From Rubrobacter tropicus (GTDB lineage: Bacteria; Actinomycetota; Rubrobacteria; Rubrobacterales; Rubrobacteraceae), in NCBI RefSeq assembly GCF_011492945.1, contig NZ_CP045119.1, forward strand, positions 124,001-188,000: a DNA stretch of 64,000 bases, given 5' to 3'. Shown here piece after piece: positions 8,249 through 16,526 of this stretch (position 1 is its first letter; every line of letters starts with the position of its first letter). Position numbers and translations under genes: made by a program. The notes under the pieces were generated by a model that had not been told where the DNA came from, ran no database searches, and saw only the letters and a program-made list of their open reading frames with translations.

Positions 8249-9892
8249 GTGCCTGAACTCGTCCTCGGACCCGTGTTGCGCTACGCCGGACCGTCCGAGG
8301 CAACGGTCTGGGTCGAGACGGATGCAGCCTGCGAGGTCGAGGTCCTGGGCTGCTCCTCGCCCACGTTTCGCGTGGGCGGCCATCACTACGCCCTGGTCCA
8401 CGTAACGGGCCTACAGCCAGGCGAAACGTACGAGTACGAGGTCAGGCTCGACGGCGAGCCGGTCTGGCCCGAGACCGGCTCGCCTTTCCCCCCGAGCGTC
8501 GTGCGCGCGGCGCGCGAGGGCGAAGCCGTCAGGCTCGTCTTCGGCTCGTGCCGCATCTCGGCCCCCCACGAGGAGCCTTACACCCTGGACCTTTCGGAGG
8601 ACGCGAGGGGGCTCGGCGTGGACGCCCTGTACGCGACGGCGATGAGGCTCGGGGGCAAGCCGTCCGGAGAGTTGCCGCACGCGTTGGTGCTCCTGGGGGA
8701 CCAGATCTACGCGCACAAACCCCCCTTCGAAACCCTCGAGTTCATCCGTTCGCGCCGCGACACCGGCGACGCCCCGGGCGAGGTCGTGGCGGACTTCGAG
8801 GAGTACGCCCGCATCTACCGCGACGCCTGGGGGGACCCCGCGATCCGCTGGCTCCTCTCCACGGTTCCCTCGGCCATGATCTTCGACGACCACGAGGTCG
8901 GCGACGACTGGAACGTATCTGCCGCCTGGGTCGAGGAGATGCGCCACCGGCCCTACTGGAACGACCAGATAGCCGGCGGCCACGTCTCGTATCTGATCTA
9001 CCAGCACCTCGGAAATCTCTCCCCCGAAGAACTGAAAGACAACGACCTCTACGCCGACATTAGAACCGCCGACGACGCCTGGCCCCTCCTCCGGGAGGCG
9101 GCCTACCGATCCCACCGGGACTCCACGGTGGCGCGCTGGAGCTTCTGCCGCGACCTCGGCAAAGTCCGCCTGCTCGCGATCGACTCCAGGGGAGGAAGGG
9201 TGCTGGACGAGGGCAGCCGCTCCATGGTTGACGACGAAGAGTGGTCCTGGATAGAGGACAAGGCCGCCGGCGACTTCGACCACCTCCTCCTCGCGACTTC
9301 ACTCCCCCTGATGCTCGGCCCCGGCATGCACCACCTCCAGGCCTGGAACGAGAGGCTCTGCTCCGGCGCCTGGGGCAAACGCGCCGCGAAGTGGTCAGAG
9401 AACCTCCGCCGCTCCCAGGACCTCGACCACTGGGCCTCGTTTCACGGCTCCTTCACGCAGATGGCCGACCTTATAAAGGGCGTCGCCACAGGCCGGAAGG
9501 GGGGCCCGCCCTCGACGGTCCTCGTCCTCTCCGGCGACGTCCACCACGGCTACCTCGCCGAGGCGGACTTCCGGGACGCGGAACCCGCCAGCCGGATCTA
9601 CCAGGCCGTCTGCTCGCCCTTACGCAACGCCCTCCCCGAAGAAAAGTCTTTTCTGCAAGAGAAGGCCTGGAACCGGATAGTCGCCGTACTCGCGCGCCTG
9701 CTCGCCCGCCTGGCCGGCGTAAGGCCCGAAAACCTCACCTGGAGCCTCACCCACGAAGACCCCTTCTTCGCCAATCAGGTCGCCACGCTCGAACTCGACG
9801 GCCCGAACGCGGCCATTACCTTCGAGAAAGTTGTCCTCGACGCCTCGAACGAGCCGGACCTGAAGAGGCTGTACTCGCGCGGGCTGGCATAG
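8249..9892 (+). CDS. PhoD-like alkaline phosphatase/phosphodiesterase family protein
   Basis: A metallophosphatase-superfamily protein of about 547 residues with the PhoD order of motifs. An N-terminal beta domain opens with LGPVLRYAGPSEATVWVETD. Then come VFGSCR, VLLGDQIYA (first metal Asp), IFDDHEVGDDW (Asp-Asp-His) and VLSGDVHHGYL (terminal Asp/His pair). PhoD enzymes hydrolyse phosphate mono- or diesters with Ca/Fe. No Tat or Sec signal is visible, so it is probably cytoplasmic, unlike secreted PhoD. I prefer the GTG at 8249 because homology begins there; the frame stays open to an ATG at 8162. A strong hairpin follows the stop. Confidence 0.85.
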   Translation: MPELVLGPVLRYAGPSEATVWVETDAACEVEVLGCSSPTFRVGGHHYALVHVTGLQPGETYEYEVRLDGEPVWPETGSPFPPSVVRAAREGEAVRLVFGSCRISAPHEEPYTLDLSEDARGLGVDALYATAMRLGGKPSGELPHALVLLGDQIYAHKPPFETLEFIRSRRDTGDAPGEVVADFEEYARIYRDAWGDPAIRWLLSTVPSAMIFDDHEVGDDWNVSAAWVEEMRHRPYWNDQIAGGHVSYLIYQHLGNLSPEELKDNDLYADIRTADDAWPLLREAAYRSHRDSTVARWSFCRDLGKVRLLAIDSRGGRVLDEGSRSMVDDEEWSWIEDKAAGDFDHLLLATSLPLMLGPGMHHLQAWNERLCSGAWGKRAAKWSENLRRSQDLDHWASFHGSFTQMADLIKGVATGRKGGPPSTVLVLSGDVHHGYLAEADFRDAEPASRIYQAVCSPLRNALPEEKSFLQEKAWNRIVAVLARLLARLAGVRPENLTWSLTHEDPFFANQVATLELDGPNAAITFEKVVLDASNEPDLKRLYSRGLA

Positions 9893-9894
9893 GA

Positions 9895-9923
9895 GGAGCC
9901 GGGGCAACGACGGCCCCGGCTCC
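9895..9923. terminator. Terminator-like hairpin after the PhoD gene
   Basis: A perfect 11-bp stem, GGAGCCGGGGC (9895-9905) with GCCCCGGCTCC (9913-9923) and a 7-base loop, begins two bases after the phoD-like stop codon. The T-rich tail is weak (CTTCTCT). Confidence 0.7.
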
Positions 9924-9968
9924 GGCCTTCTCTAAAGCGGTTTGCAGAGAGGTAGAACCTCCCTGCAA

Positions 9969-10063
9969 AGCTGTCAGCCATCAGCGGTCAGCTTTCAGCA
10001 AGAGCAAAGAAGCTGACCGCTGAAAGCGGAGGCGAAGCCGGAGCGGGCTGACTGCTGACCGCT
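9969..10063. repeat. Intergenic repeat, copy d
   Basis: A nearly palindromic member of the GCTGA family. Arms CTGTCAGCC/GCGGTCAGC and GCTGACCGCTGAAAGC flank the AGCGGAGGCGAAGCCGGAGC module. It ends exactly at the stop codon (10064-10066) of the minus-strand DUF4383 gene. Confidence 0.8.
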
Positions 10064-10459
10064 TTAGTGGGTGGGGGAGATACGGCGTCCGGTGGCCTGC
10101 GGAGCGAAGCCGAGGTAGGCCGCGAACGCGCCAACGACGAGATGTAGCAGGTTGTCCGCCAGGTTCACGGCGAAGATGCCAAGCAACTTCTCGCCGAATA
10201 CGAGCGCCGGGATAAAGCCGAGGATGCCCACCGCCAGATAAACCACGCCCAGCACCTGGCAATATAGCCTCGCCCGATCCCAATAAAAGGCGGCGAGACC
10301 CAGAGCGCCGACCAGCAGGTGGATCAGGTTGTGCGTGGCGTCGACGGCGAAGATGCCTAACAGGTACTCCCCGCCACCCGTGGTCAGGCCGGGTATGAAC
10401 CCGAGGATGCCCACCACCAGAAAAACGATACCGACCACGAGTGCGAAAGTGCGAACCAT
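10064..10459 (-). CDS. DUF4383 family membrane protein
   Basis: A 131-residue integral membrane protein with four hydrophobic segments. It is an internal duplication: VVGILGFIPGLTTGGGEYLLGIFAVDATHNLIHLLVGALGL is echoed by AVGILGFIP...LLGIFAVNLADNLLHLVVGAFA. This pattern, with the N-[L/I]-[I/L]-H motif, is typical of DUF4383, a family of unknown function common in actinobacteria. ATG start with a GAGGAGG ribosome site. A larger related protein is at 56192-56812. Confidence 0.82.
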   Translation of the reverse strand: MVRTFALVVGIVFLVVGILGFIPGLTTGGGEYLLGIFAVDATHNLIHLLVGALGLAAFYWDRARLYCQVLGVVYLAVGILGFIPALVFGEKLLGIFAVNLADNLLHLVVGAFAAYLGFAPQATGRRISPTH

Positions 10460-10757
10460 CGGACCTCCTCTAAAGACTCGACCACGAACTGATGCCCGAA
10501 CCCGCCCACCCGGCCTCGCAAGGCGCCTCCTCCGGAGACGTGTGGCTTCCGGAAGGCGTGAAGAAAGGACGGGAAGGCGCGCGCCGGTTCGGCGGAGATC
10601 GAACAGAGAACCCCTTTCGGCTTCGGCCGATCATCATCGAATGCCGTCTTGGGCGAACCTTGCGCGCTTCGTGTCCCACACCATCACCAGCTTCCCAAAC
10701 ATATAGTTTTTTCGAGGGAGATTGGTGAACGATGCGTTAAGAGTATTGTTACGAAAA
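10460..10757. other. Intergenic stretch with no recognisable gene
   Basis: About 300 bases between the DUF4383 start and the 3' end of the IclR gene. It contains a short TCGGC-TTCG-GCCGA hairpin (about 10617-10630). Its last 70 bases are AT-rich (around 10695-10770, with ATAGTTTTTTCGAG and AAAATTATTTGTTG), which is unusual for this genome. No convincing coding potential. Confidence 0.5.
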
Positions 10758-11468
10758 TTATTTGTTGTAAAGAGCTTCTATCCGGCGCGCCGCCTCCACC
10801 ACGAGGTGCGACAGCCGCCGGCCCGGCCGGTCGCCCAGGCGCGAGATAGGACCGCTAGCGCAGACGGCGGCTCTTAGCTTCCCGTCGGAGTCGAAGACCG
10901 GCGCGCTCACGCTCGCCACGCCGGCCTCCCGCTCGGCCACGCTCTCGGCCCAGCCTCGGGCCCGGACCTCCGCCAGTTCCCCCGCCTCGTGGTCGGTCTC
11001 TTCCGACCACGCCAGGAGCACCTTGCCCCCGGAACCGTGTCCCAGCGGCAGCACGGCGCCCACGGGCACCGCATCCCTCAGCCCTCCGCCCGTCCGCTCC
11101 ACGGAGGCCACGCACACCCGGCGATCCCCCTCCCTCACGTAGAGCTGCGTGCTCTCCCCGGTCCCGTCCCTGAGCCCCTCCAGAACCGGCGTGGCGACCC
11201 CGACCAGATCCGACCCCACCGTCCCACCCCCCCAACTCAACAACCGCGGCCCGAGCAGGTAACGGCCTTCTTCCCGCGCCACCAGCCCGTGCGCCTCCAA
11301 AGCCGCCAACAACCTGTACGCCGTCGGACGCGCCAACCCGGTCCCCTTCACCACCCCGGCCAGGCTCGCGGGCCCGTCCTCGGCCAGAAAGGATAGAATC
11401 CCAACCGCCTTGTCCAGGACCCCGACCCCGCTCTTGCCCCCGACGCCCGTCTCTCTTATACTGTCCAT
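10758..11468 (-). CDS. ndgR: IclR-family regulator, NdgR/LtbR-like
   Basis: A 236-residue IclR-type regulator. An N-terminal winged helix (about residues 15-70: GVGVLDKAVGILSFL...TGLARPTAYRLLAALEAHGLV) is followed by the IclR effector domain (ESTQLYVREGDRRVCVASVER, VPVGAVLPLGHGSGGKVLLAW, REAGVASVSAPVFD). The sequence closely resembles actinobacterial NdgR/LtbR, which control leuCD and other amino-acid genes and are usually divergent from leuCD. Here it is divergent from a methyltransferase-leuCD operon, with a palindrome between. Autoregulation and control of leuCD are inferred. Confidence 0.88.
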   Translation of the reverse strand: MDSIRETGVGGKSGVGVLDKAVGILSFLAEDGPASLAGVVKGTGLARPTAYRLLAALEAHGLVAREEGRYLLGPRLLSWGGGTVGSDLVGVATPVLEGLRDGTGESTQLYVREGDRRVCVASVERTGGGLRDAVPVGAVLPLGHGSGGKVLLAWSEETDHEAGELAEVRARGWAESVAEREAGVASVSAPVFDSDGKLRAAVCASGPISRLGDRPGRRLSHLVVEAARRIEALYNK

Positions 11469-11469
11469 A

Positions 11470-11500
11470 TGTCAAACATTGTGTCTCACATGTTGAAACA
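11470..11500. promoter_or_regulatory. Candidate NdgR operator between divergent units
   Basis: An imperfect inverted repeat, TGTCAAACAT (11470-11479) and ATGTTGAAACA (11490-11500), lies in the 52-base gap between the divergent IclR gene and the methyltransferase-leuCD operon. Spacing and position fit autoregulation plus control of the operon. The role is inferred from position and symmetry. Confidence 0.6.
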
Positions 11501-11520
11501 AAGCAAGGGGCGTCCGTAGC

Positions 11521-12306
11521 TTGGCGCGGGAGTGGAACGCGGTCGCTTACGAGGGGCTCTCCTCGCCGCAGACGCGGTGGGGGGCGGTGTTCCTGGACCG
11601 TCTGGAGTTGGGGGGCGACGAGGATGCCATCGACGCCGGGTGCGGGACGGGGAAGGTGACGGCGCTTCTTCTGGAGAAGTTGCCGCGGGGGACGGTGTTG
11701 GCGGTAGACGGGTCGCGGGCCATGGTCGAGGCGGCGGGGGAGAGGTTCGCCGGGGAGCCGCGGGTGCGGGTCGAGCACCAGGACCTGCTGGAGCTTACGG
11801 TCGAGGAGCCCGTGGACCTCGTCTTCTCCACCGCGACGTTTCACTGGATCGGGGACCACCGGCGCCTCTTCGACCGCCTCGCGGGCGTCCTGAAGCCGGG
11901 CGGGCGGCTGGCGGCCCAGTGCGGCGGCGAGGGGAACATCTCCAGGGCGACGCGCGCGACGCGGGAGGTCATGGGGCGGGACCGTTTCCGCGGGTACTTC
12001 GAGGGCTGGGACGACGACAAGAACTACGCCGGGGCGGGCGAGACGAAAGAACGTCTGGAGGCCGCCGGGTTCGAGGGTGTCGAGACCTGGCTGCACGAGG
12101 AGTTGACCGGGTTCGGGTCCGTCGGGGAGCTGACGCGCTTTCTGGCGGCGGTCGTGTTGGGCGGGCACCTGGAGCGGTTGCCCGAGGAAGAACGCGAGCC
12201 CTTCGCCGCCGCGGTGGCCGGGGAGATCGTGGCCGAAGACGGAGAGACGCTCCTCGACTACGTAAGGCTCAACATGATGGCGACCCGTTCCGGGAGGACC
12301 GGGTGA
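11521..12306 (+). CDS. SAM-dependent methyltransferase, trans-aconitate methyltransferase-like
   Basis: A 261-residue class I methyltransferase. The N-terminal REWNAVAYEGLSSPQTRWG opening resembles Tam (W-N-x-x-x-Y). SAM motif I is IDAGCGTGKVT (about 38-48), motif II AVDGSRAMVEAA, and post-motifs STATFHWIGDH and VLKPGGRLAAQC. E. coli Tam and yeast Tmt1 methylate trans-aconitate, and Tmt1 also isopropylmalate. Position at the head of the leuCD operon suggests an acid from leucine synthesis or the aconitase side-reaction as substrate; this is inference. TTG start; the stop overlaps the next gene by four bases. Confidence 0.8.
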   Translation: MAREWNAVAYEGLSSPQTRWGAVFLDRLELGGDEDAIDAGCGTGKVTALLLEKLPRGTVLAVDGSRAMVEAAGERFAGEPRVRVEHQDLLELTVEEPVDLVFSTATFHWIGDHRRLFDRLAGVLKPGGRLAAQCGGEGNISRATRATREVMGRDRFRGYFEGWDDDKNYAGAGETKERLEAAGFEGVETWLHEELTGFGSVGELTRFLAAVVLGGHLERLPEEEREPFAAAVAGEIVAEDGETLLDYVRLNMMATRSGRTG

Positions 12307-13016
12307 CCGTCGGGGCGCTCTTCGATGAGGCGGCCGGCGGGTACGACGAGGCCCGCCGCAGGCTCGTGCCTGGCCTCGACGAGCTTTACGGGGCCGTGTT
12401 GGGGAGCATCCCTTTCGGGGTGGATCGACCAATAAAGGTGCTGGACCTCGGGGCCGGGACCGGGTTGTTGAGCGCCGTGGTCGCGGACCGTTTCCCGCGG
12501 GCCAGGGTTACGCTCGTCGACCTCTCCGTCGAGATGTTGCGCGTCGCGCGCCGGCGCTTCGCGCCCGAGACGAACCGCTTCGAGTTTCGCGTCATGGACT
12601 TCGCCCGCAAGGAGCTTCCCGCGGGCTACGACCTCGTCGTCTCGGCGCTCTCCATCCACCACCTCACGGACGGGGATAAGCGGGAGACGTTCGAGAAGGT
12701 CCACGGCTCGCTCGTCTTGGGCGGGTGCTTCGTCAACCTGGACCAGGTACGGGGCGAGACGCCGGAGGAGGAGGCGCGCTACGAGGAGTGGTGGCAGAGG
12801 AGCGCGCGCGAGGCAGGCGCCACCGAGGAGGATCTTGCCTCCGCGTTCAGGCGAATGAGGGCCGATAAGAACGCGACCCTCAAAGACCAGCTCCGGTGGC
12901 TGGAGGACGCCGGGTTCGGGGACGTACGGAGCCGGCACGACGGCAACCGTTTCGCGGTCTACGCGGGCCGCAAGAAGGCAGAGTATTCGTACAACGGAAA
13001 GGAACGCGATGGCTAG
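12303..13016 (+). CDS. Class I SAM-dependent methyltransferase
   Basis: A 237-residue methyltransferase. It has motif [21 protein letters not shown] (about residues 41-60), [18 protein letters not shown], and the [26 protein letters not shown] post-motif region typical of UbiE/BioC-like small-molecule methyltransferases. The GTG start overlaps the stop of the preceding gene (GTGA), and its end overlaps leuC by eight bases. Translation is therefore coupled between the regulator-proximal methyltransferase and leuCD. The substrate is unknown. It differs from its neighbour and is not a recent duplicate. Confidence 0.82.
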   Translation: MTVGALFDEAAGGYDEARRRLVPGLDELYGAVLGSIPFGVDRPIKVLDLGAGTGLLSAVVADRFPRARVTLVDLSVEMLRVARRRFAPETNRFEFRVMDFARKELPAGYDLVVSALSIHHLTDGDKRETFEKVHGSLVLGGCFVNLDQVRGETPEEEARYEEWWQRSAREAGATEEDLASAFRRMRADKNATLKDQLRWLEDAGFGDVRSRHDGNRFAVYAGRKKAEYSYNGKERDG

Positions 13017-14412
13017 TCCGAAGACGCTCGTAGAGAAAGTGTGGGAGAAGCACGTCGTGAGGAGCGCCGAGGGCGAGCCCGACCTCCTCTACGTGGACCT
13101 GCACCTCGTCCACGAGGTGACGAGCCCGCAGGCTTTCGAGGGCCTGAGGCTCGCGGGCCGCAAGGTACGCCGCCCCGACCTCACCTACGCCACCATGGAC
13201 CACAACGTGCCGACCACGCCCGTGGGCATGCCCATCAAGGACGAGGTCTCCAAAAAGCAGATGGAGGCGCTGGAGACGAACTGCGAGGAGTTCGGGATCG
13301 AGCTCAACAAGTGGGGCGCCATCGGCCAGGGCATCGTCCACATCATAGGCCCGGAGACGGGATTGACCCAGCCCGGCCTCGTCATCGTCTGCGGCGACTC
13401 CCACACGGCTACCCACGGCGCCTTCGGGGCGCTCGCCTTCGGCATCGGCACGAGCGAGGTCGAGCACGTGCTTGCGACCCAGACCCTTCCCCAGAGCCGG
13501 CCGAAGACGATGGCCGTCACCGTGGAGGGCGAGTTGCCCGCGGACGTGACGGCCAAGGACCTGATGCTCGGCATCCTGAATAGGATTGGCACGGGCGGCG
13601 GCGTGGGCCACGTCATCGAGTACAGGGGCGAGGCTGTCCGTTCCCTCTCGATGGAGGGCCGCATGACCATCTGCAACATGTCCATAGAGGGCGGCGCCAG
13701 GGCGGGCCTCATAGCCCCCGACGAGACGACCTTCGAGTACCTCAAAGGCCGCGAGTACGCCCCGAAGGGCGGGGAGTGGGACCGGGCCGTCGAGGAGTGG
13801 AAGGCGCTGCGCAGCGACGACGGGGCCGAGTACGACAAGGAAGTCGTAATCCACGCAGAAGACCTCGTCCCCTACGTCTCCTGGGGGACCACGCCGGCCC
13901 AGACCGTGGGCCTCGACGACGTCGTCCCCGAGCCCGAGAACGACGGCCACAGGCGCGCCTTGAAGTACATGGACCTGGAACCGGGGACGCCCATCCGGGA
14001 GATCGAGGTGGACACCGTCTTTCTCGGCTCCTGCACCAACGCCCGCATCGAGGATTTGCGGGCCGCCGCGAAGGTGCTCGAAGGCCAGAAGGTGAAAGAG
14101 GGCATAAGGGCGATGGTCGTGCCGGGCTCCATGCGCGTCAAGAAGCAGGCCGAAGAAGAGGGCCTCATGGAGATCTTCACGGAGGCCGGCTTCGACTGGC
14201 GCAACGCGGGGTGTTCGATGTGCCTCGGCATGAACCCGGACATCCTGCAGCCCGGCGAGCGCTGCGCCTCTACATCCAACCGCAACTTCGAGGGGCGCCA
14301 GGGCAAGGGCGGCAGGACGCACCTGGTCAGCCCCGCCGTGGCGGCCGCGACTGCCGTGATGGGAAGGTTCGCCTCTCCAAGCGAACTCGGCGTACCCGTG
14401 GAGGTGCTCTAG
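13009..14412 (+). CDS. leuC: 3-isopropylmalate dehydratase large subunit
   Basis: A 467-residue aconitase-family enzyme that, with LeuD, isomerises 2- to 3-isopropylmalate in leucine synthesis. The [4Fe-4S] ligands are present: one cysteine in [13 protein letters not shown] and two in [12 protein letters not shown]. The substrate/aconitase motif TMDHNVPT is near residue 62, and [14 protein letters not shown] is intact. Length is normal. The ATG overlaps the upstream methyltransferase, and its TAG overlaps the leuD GTG (TAGTG), so leuC and leuD are tightly coupled. Confidence 0.97.
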   Translation: MASPKTLVEKVWEKHVVRSAEGEPDLLYVDLHLVHEVTSPQAFEGLRLAGRKVRRPDLTYATMDHNVPTTPVGMPIKDEVSKKQMEALETNCEEFGIELNKWGAIGQGIVHIIGPETGLTQPGLVIVCGDSHTATHGAFGALAFGIGTSEVEHVLATQTLPQSRPKTMAVTVEGELPADVTAKDLMLGILNRIGTGGGVGHVIEYRGEAVRSLSMEGRMTICNMSIEGGARAGLIAPDETTFEYLKGREYAPKGGEWDRAVEEWKALRSDDGAEYDKEVVIHAEDLVPYVSWGTTPAQTVGLDDVVPEPENDGHRRALKYMDLEPGTPIREIEVDTVFLGSCTNARIEDLRAAAKVLEGQKVKEGIRAMVVPGSMRVKKQAEEEGLMEIFTEAGFDWRNAGCSMCLGMNPDILQPGERCASTSNRNFEGRQGKGGRTHLVSPAVAAATAVMGRFASPSELGVPVEVL

Positions 14413-14999
14413 TGGAAGCCGTAAAGACCGTAGAAGGAAAAGCCCTCCCGCTCGGGTGGGACGACGTGGACACGGACCAGATCGTGCCCTCCGACGCCCT
14501 CAAGCGCATAGAGCGGACGGGCTTCGGCCAGTTCCTCTTCTCGGCCTGGCGCGAGGACCCGGACTTCGTCCTCAACAAGCCCGAGCACGAGGGTGCCGTG
14601 GTGCTCCTCGCGGGCCAGAACTTCGGGAGCGGGTCCAGCAGGGAGCACGCGCCCTGGGCGATCCAGGACTACGGCTTCGGCGCCGTCATAGCCCCGTCCT
14701 TCGCCGACATTTTCAAGAACAACTGCGCCAAGATAGGGCTCCTGGCCGTGGAGCTGTCCGAAGAGGCGGTGGAGAAGCTCCTCGAAATGGTCCGCGAGGA
14801 CCCGGAGACCGTCGTCTCCGTGGACCTCGAAGGCCGCGTCGTAAAAGCCCCGGGCTTCGAGGAGCCCTTCGCCTTCGACAACTTCGCCCGCTACCGCCTC
14901 CTCAACGGCCTCGACGACATCGCCCTGACGCTGACGCACGAGGACGACCTCGAAGCCTTCGAGAAGACCCGTCCCTCACACCTGCCGAGCGTGCTGTAG
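14412..14999 (+). CDS. leuD: 3-isopropylmalate dehydratase small subunit
   Basis: A 195-residue swivel-domain partner of LeuC. The diagnostic motifs WDDVDTDQIVPSDALKRIERTGFGQFLF, NFGSGSSREHAPWAI, and APSFADIFKNNCAKIGLL are all present. The GTG start overlaps the leuC stop. A GC-rich palindrome (CCGGCGCGCCGG) follows the stop near 15002 and could help terminate the operon, although no T-run follows. Confidence 0.97.
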   Translation: MEAVKTVEGKALPLGWDDVDTDQIVPSDALKRIERTGFGQFLFSAWREDPDFVLNKPEHEGAVVLLAGQNFGSGSSREHAPWAIQDYGFGAVIAPSFADIFKNNCAKIGLLAVELSEEAVEKLLEMVREDPETVVSVDLEGRVVKAPGFEEPFAFDNFARYRLLNGLDDIALTLTHEDDLEAFEKTRPSHLPSVL

Positions 15000-15062
15000 C
15001 CCCGGCGCGCCGGCTGTGTCATCCTTCGGGGGGTTGCCGATCTATGAAAGGCGGTTGAGGGC

Positions 15063-15485
15063 GTGGCGAAAAAGACGGACAAGGCCGTAAAGGATCTCGC
15101 CAAAGAAGTAAAGAAGCTTCGCAAGGAGAACGAGAAGCTCGCCAAGAGCATCGAAAAGACACGCGAAGACCAGGCCGAATCGCACCGGGAGATCCTCGCC
15201 CTCCTCAACGAGCGTCCGACCGCGGGAGAAGCCGGCGCGGACGAGGTCGAAGAACACCCCGATCACGACGAAAACGGGGGCTTCGTGACCGCCGAGACGG
15301 AGGAGGATGGCGGCGACGTCCCGGAAGTCTCGGCGGAAGCCCAGCAAGACCACCAGGAAGAACCGGAGGTTACTGACGCCGCCAAACGCCGGGCGAAAGA
15401 ACTCGGTGTGGACCCGACGAGCGTGAAGGGCACGGGCTCCGGCGGGCGCGTCCTGGTAAAGGACGTGGAGGCCGCGGCGAGCTAG
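15063..15485 (+). CDS. Orphan coiled-coil protein with E3-binding (PSBD) domain
   Basis: A 140-residue charged protein. Residues 1-45 are a lysine/glutamate-rich helix likely to form a coiled coil (VKDLAKEVKKLRKENEKLAKS). An acidic linker follows (about 55-100), then a C-terminal peripheral-subunit-binding domain: DAAKRRAKELGVDPTSVKGTGSGGRVLVKDV. This domain normally sits in dihydrolipoamide acyltransferases and binds E1/E3; here there is no lipoyl or catalytic domain. Similar small domains in actinobacteria also occur in DNA-binding proteins such as Lsr2. GTG start with a short GGCGG/GAGGG site. The function is not known. Confidence 0.72.
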   Translation: MAKKTDKAVKDLAKEVKKLRKENEKLAKSIEKTREDQAESHREILALLNERPTAGEAGADEVEEHPDHDENGGFVTAETEEDGGDVPEVSAEAQQDHQEEPEVTDAAKRRAKELGVDPTSVKGTGSGGRVLVKDVEAAAS

Positions 15486-15502
15486 AGACAACCGGGGAGC
15501 GT

Positions 15503-16399
15503 CTACACCGAGGCTTCGCGCTCGAAATCTGGGACCACGGCGAGATGCTTTCGGTGGTATGCAAGGTGTCGAAGACTGATGTGATGGTGTCTGTGAACGG
15601 TGAGGTCGTCCTTATCGGCCCCGATCAGGGATAGATCCTTGGCGACAGAGATGGCGCCGTTGTCGAAGAGCACGTGGTGGTTTGGACACAGGCACAGAAT
15701 GTTGTCTTCAGTGTCTGGGCCATCATGCGGAGCACCAAGCGGACGAATGTGCGCGGCCTCTGAGTATGGCCCTGCGGGGCATGATAGGCGGGTTCCACAT
15801 ATTTGACACCTGTGCTTGTAGAGCGCTTTGATCTTCCTCGCCTTCGCCGAGTCTCTTACGATCCGTGACACCCGCATTTCTTGGCGTCGGGCAACCGAGT
15901 ACTCGGCCGGATCTTCGCGAACCCCCTGACCGGCTGTTACCTTCTGCGGGATCTTCACCAAACGGAAGCGCCAGATCTCGAAGCCAGATCTGCCTGGTTC
16001 GTGCCAGAACCCTTCGACCGCGTAGAGCCCGTCGTAGCTGTAGCCGAAGGGCGGCGAGTAGCGCGAATCGTGTTTGGAGCCGCGGATAACGCGAACCGGC
16101 AGGCCGTTCTGCTTGCTAAGCGCGAGGGCCCTGTTTCCATGGGAGAAAGGCTGGTCGTGGTCTTGCCGGCCAGTGCTCTGGTTTCTTCCTCCGTAGCCGG
16201 TATAGATAATCAGGTCTCCGTCATCGGCATCGTCTTCGTATCCGCCGGAGAGAACTATAGATTCTGCGCCCTCCGTCTGGCTTCCGGATATGCCGGCTTG
16301 GATCGGCCGATGCACCCCGCTCTCGCGGAGTTCGGCACGACTCTCGAACAGGCTTCCTTCGGGGTACCCAGGAATATGTCCGAAGATTCGTTCCGCCAC
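15503..16399 (-). CDS. SRA-HNH modification-dependent endonuclease (Type IV-like)
   Basis: A 298-residue nuclease. The N-terminal half is a YDG/SRA domain (IFGHIPGYPEGSLFESRAEL, GSQTEGAESIVLSGGYEDD, DLIIYTGYGG, LPVRVIRGSKHDSRYSPP, YDGLYAVEGFW). SRA domains flip and read 5-methylcytosine-type bases. The C-terminal part is a zinc-type HNH domain: YKHRCQICGTRL, EAAHIRPLGAPHDGPDTEDNILCLCPNHHVLFDNG. Known enzymes of this architecture cut modified DNA. Its region is visibly less GC-rich than its neighbours and codon use is looser, suggesting transfer. It has no methylase partner. Confidence 0.9.
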   Translation of the reverse strand: MAERIFGHIPGYPEGSLFESRAELRESGVHRPIQAGISGSQTEGAESIVLSGGYEDDADDGDLIIYTGYGGRNQSTGRQDHDQPFSHGNRALALSKQNGLPVRVIRGSKHDSRYSPPFGYSYDGLYAVEGFWHEPGRSGFEIWRFRLVKIPQKVTAGQGVREDPAEYSVARRQEMRVSRIVRDSAKARKIKALYKHRCQICGTRLSCPAGPYSEAAHIRPLGAPHDGPDTEDNILCLCPNHHVLFDNGAISVAKDLSLIGADKDDLTVHRHHHISLRHLAYHRKHLAVVPDFEREASV

Positions 16400-16526
16400 G
16401 CCGAGACCTACCGACTCATGCTTTTCTTAGGATCTCGGTACCCAGGGAAGCCACGATGGGCATTATATTCATTGGCCACACCACAGGCTAGAATCCAATG
16501 CGTCGTCTCTTTATGTGGGGTAACGG

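Noticed and set aside
10855-12432. Long open frame antisense to the IclR gene and methyltransferase
   Set aside because: Translation is proline/arginine-rich without motifs; it is a GC-rich shadow of genes on the other frames and strand.
12880-14322. 480-codon open frame antisense to leuC
   Set aside because: Mirror of leuC codon structure; no recognisable protein features.
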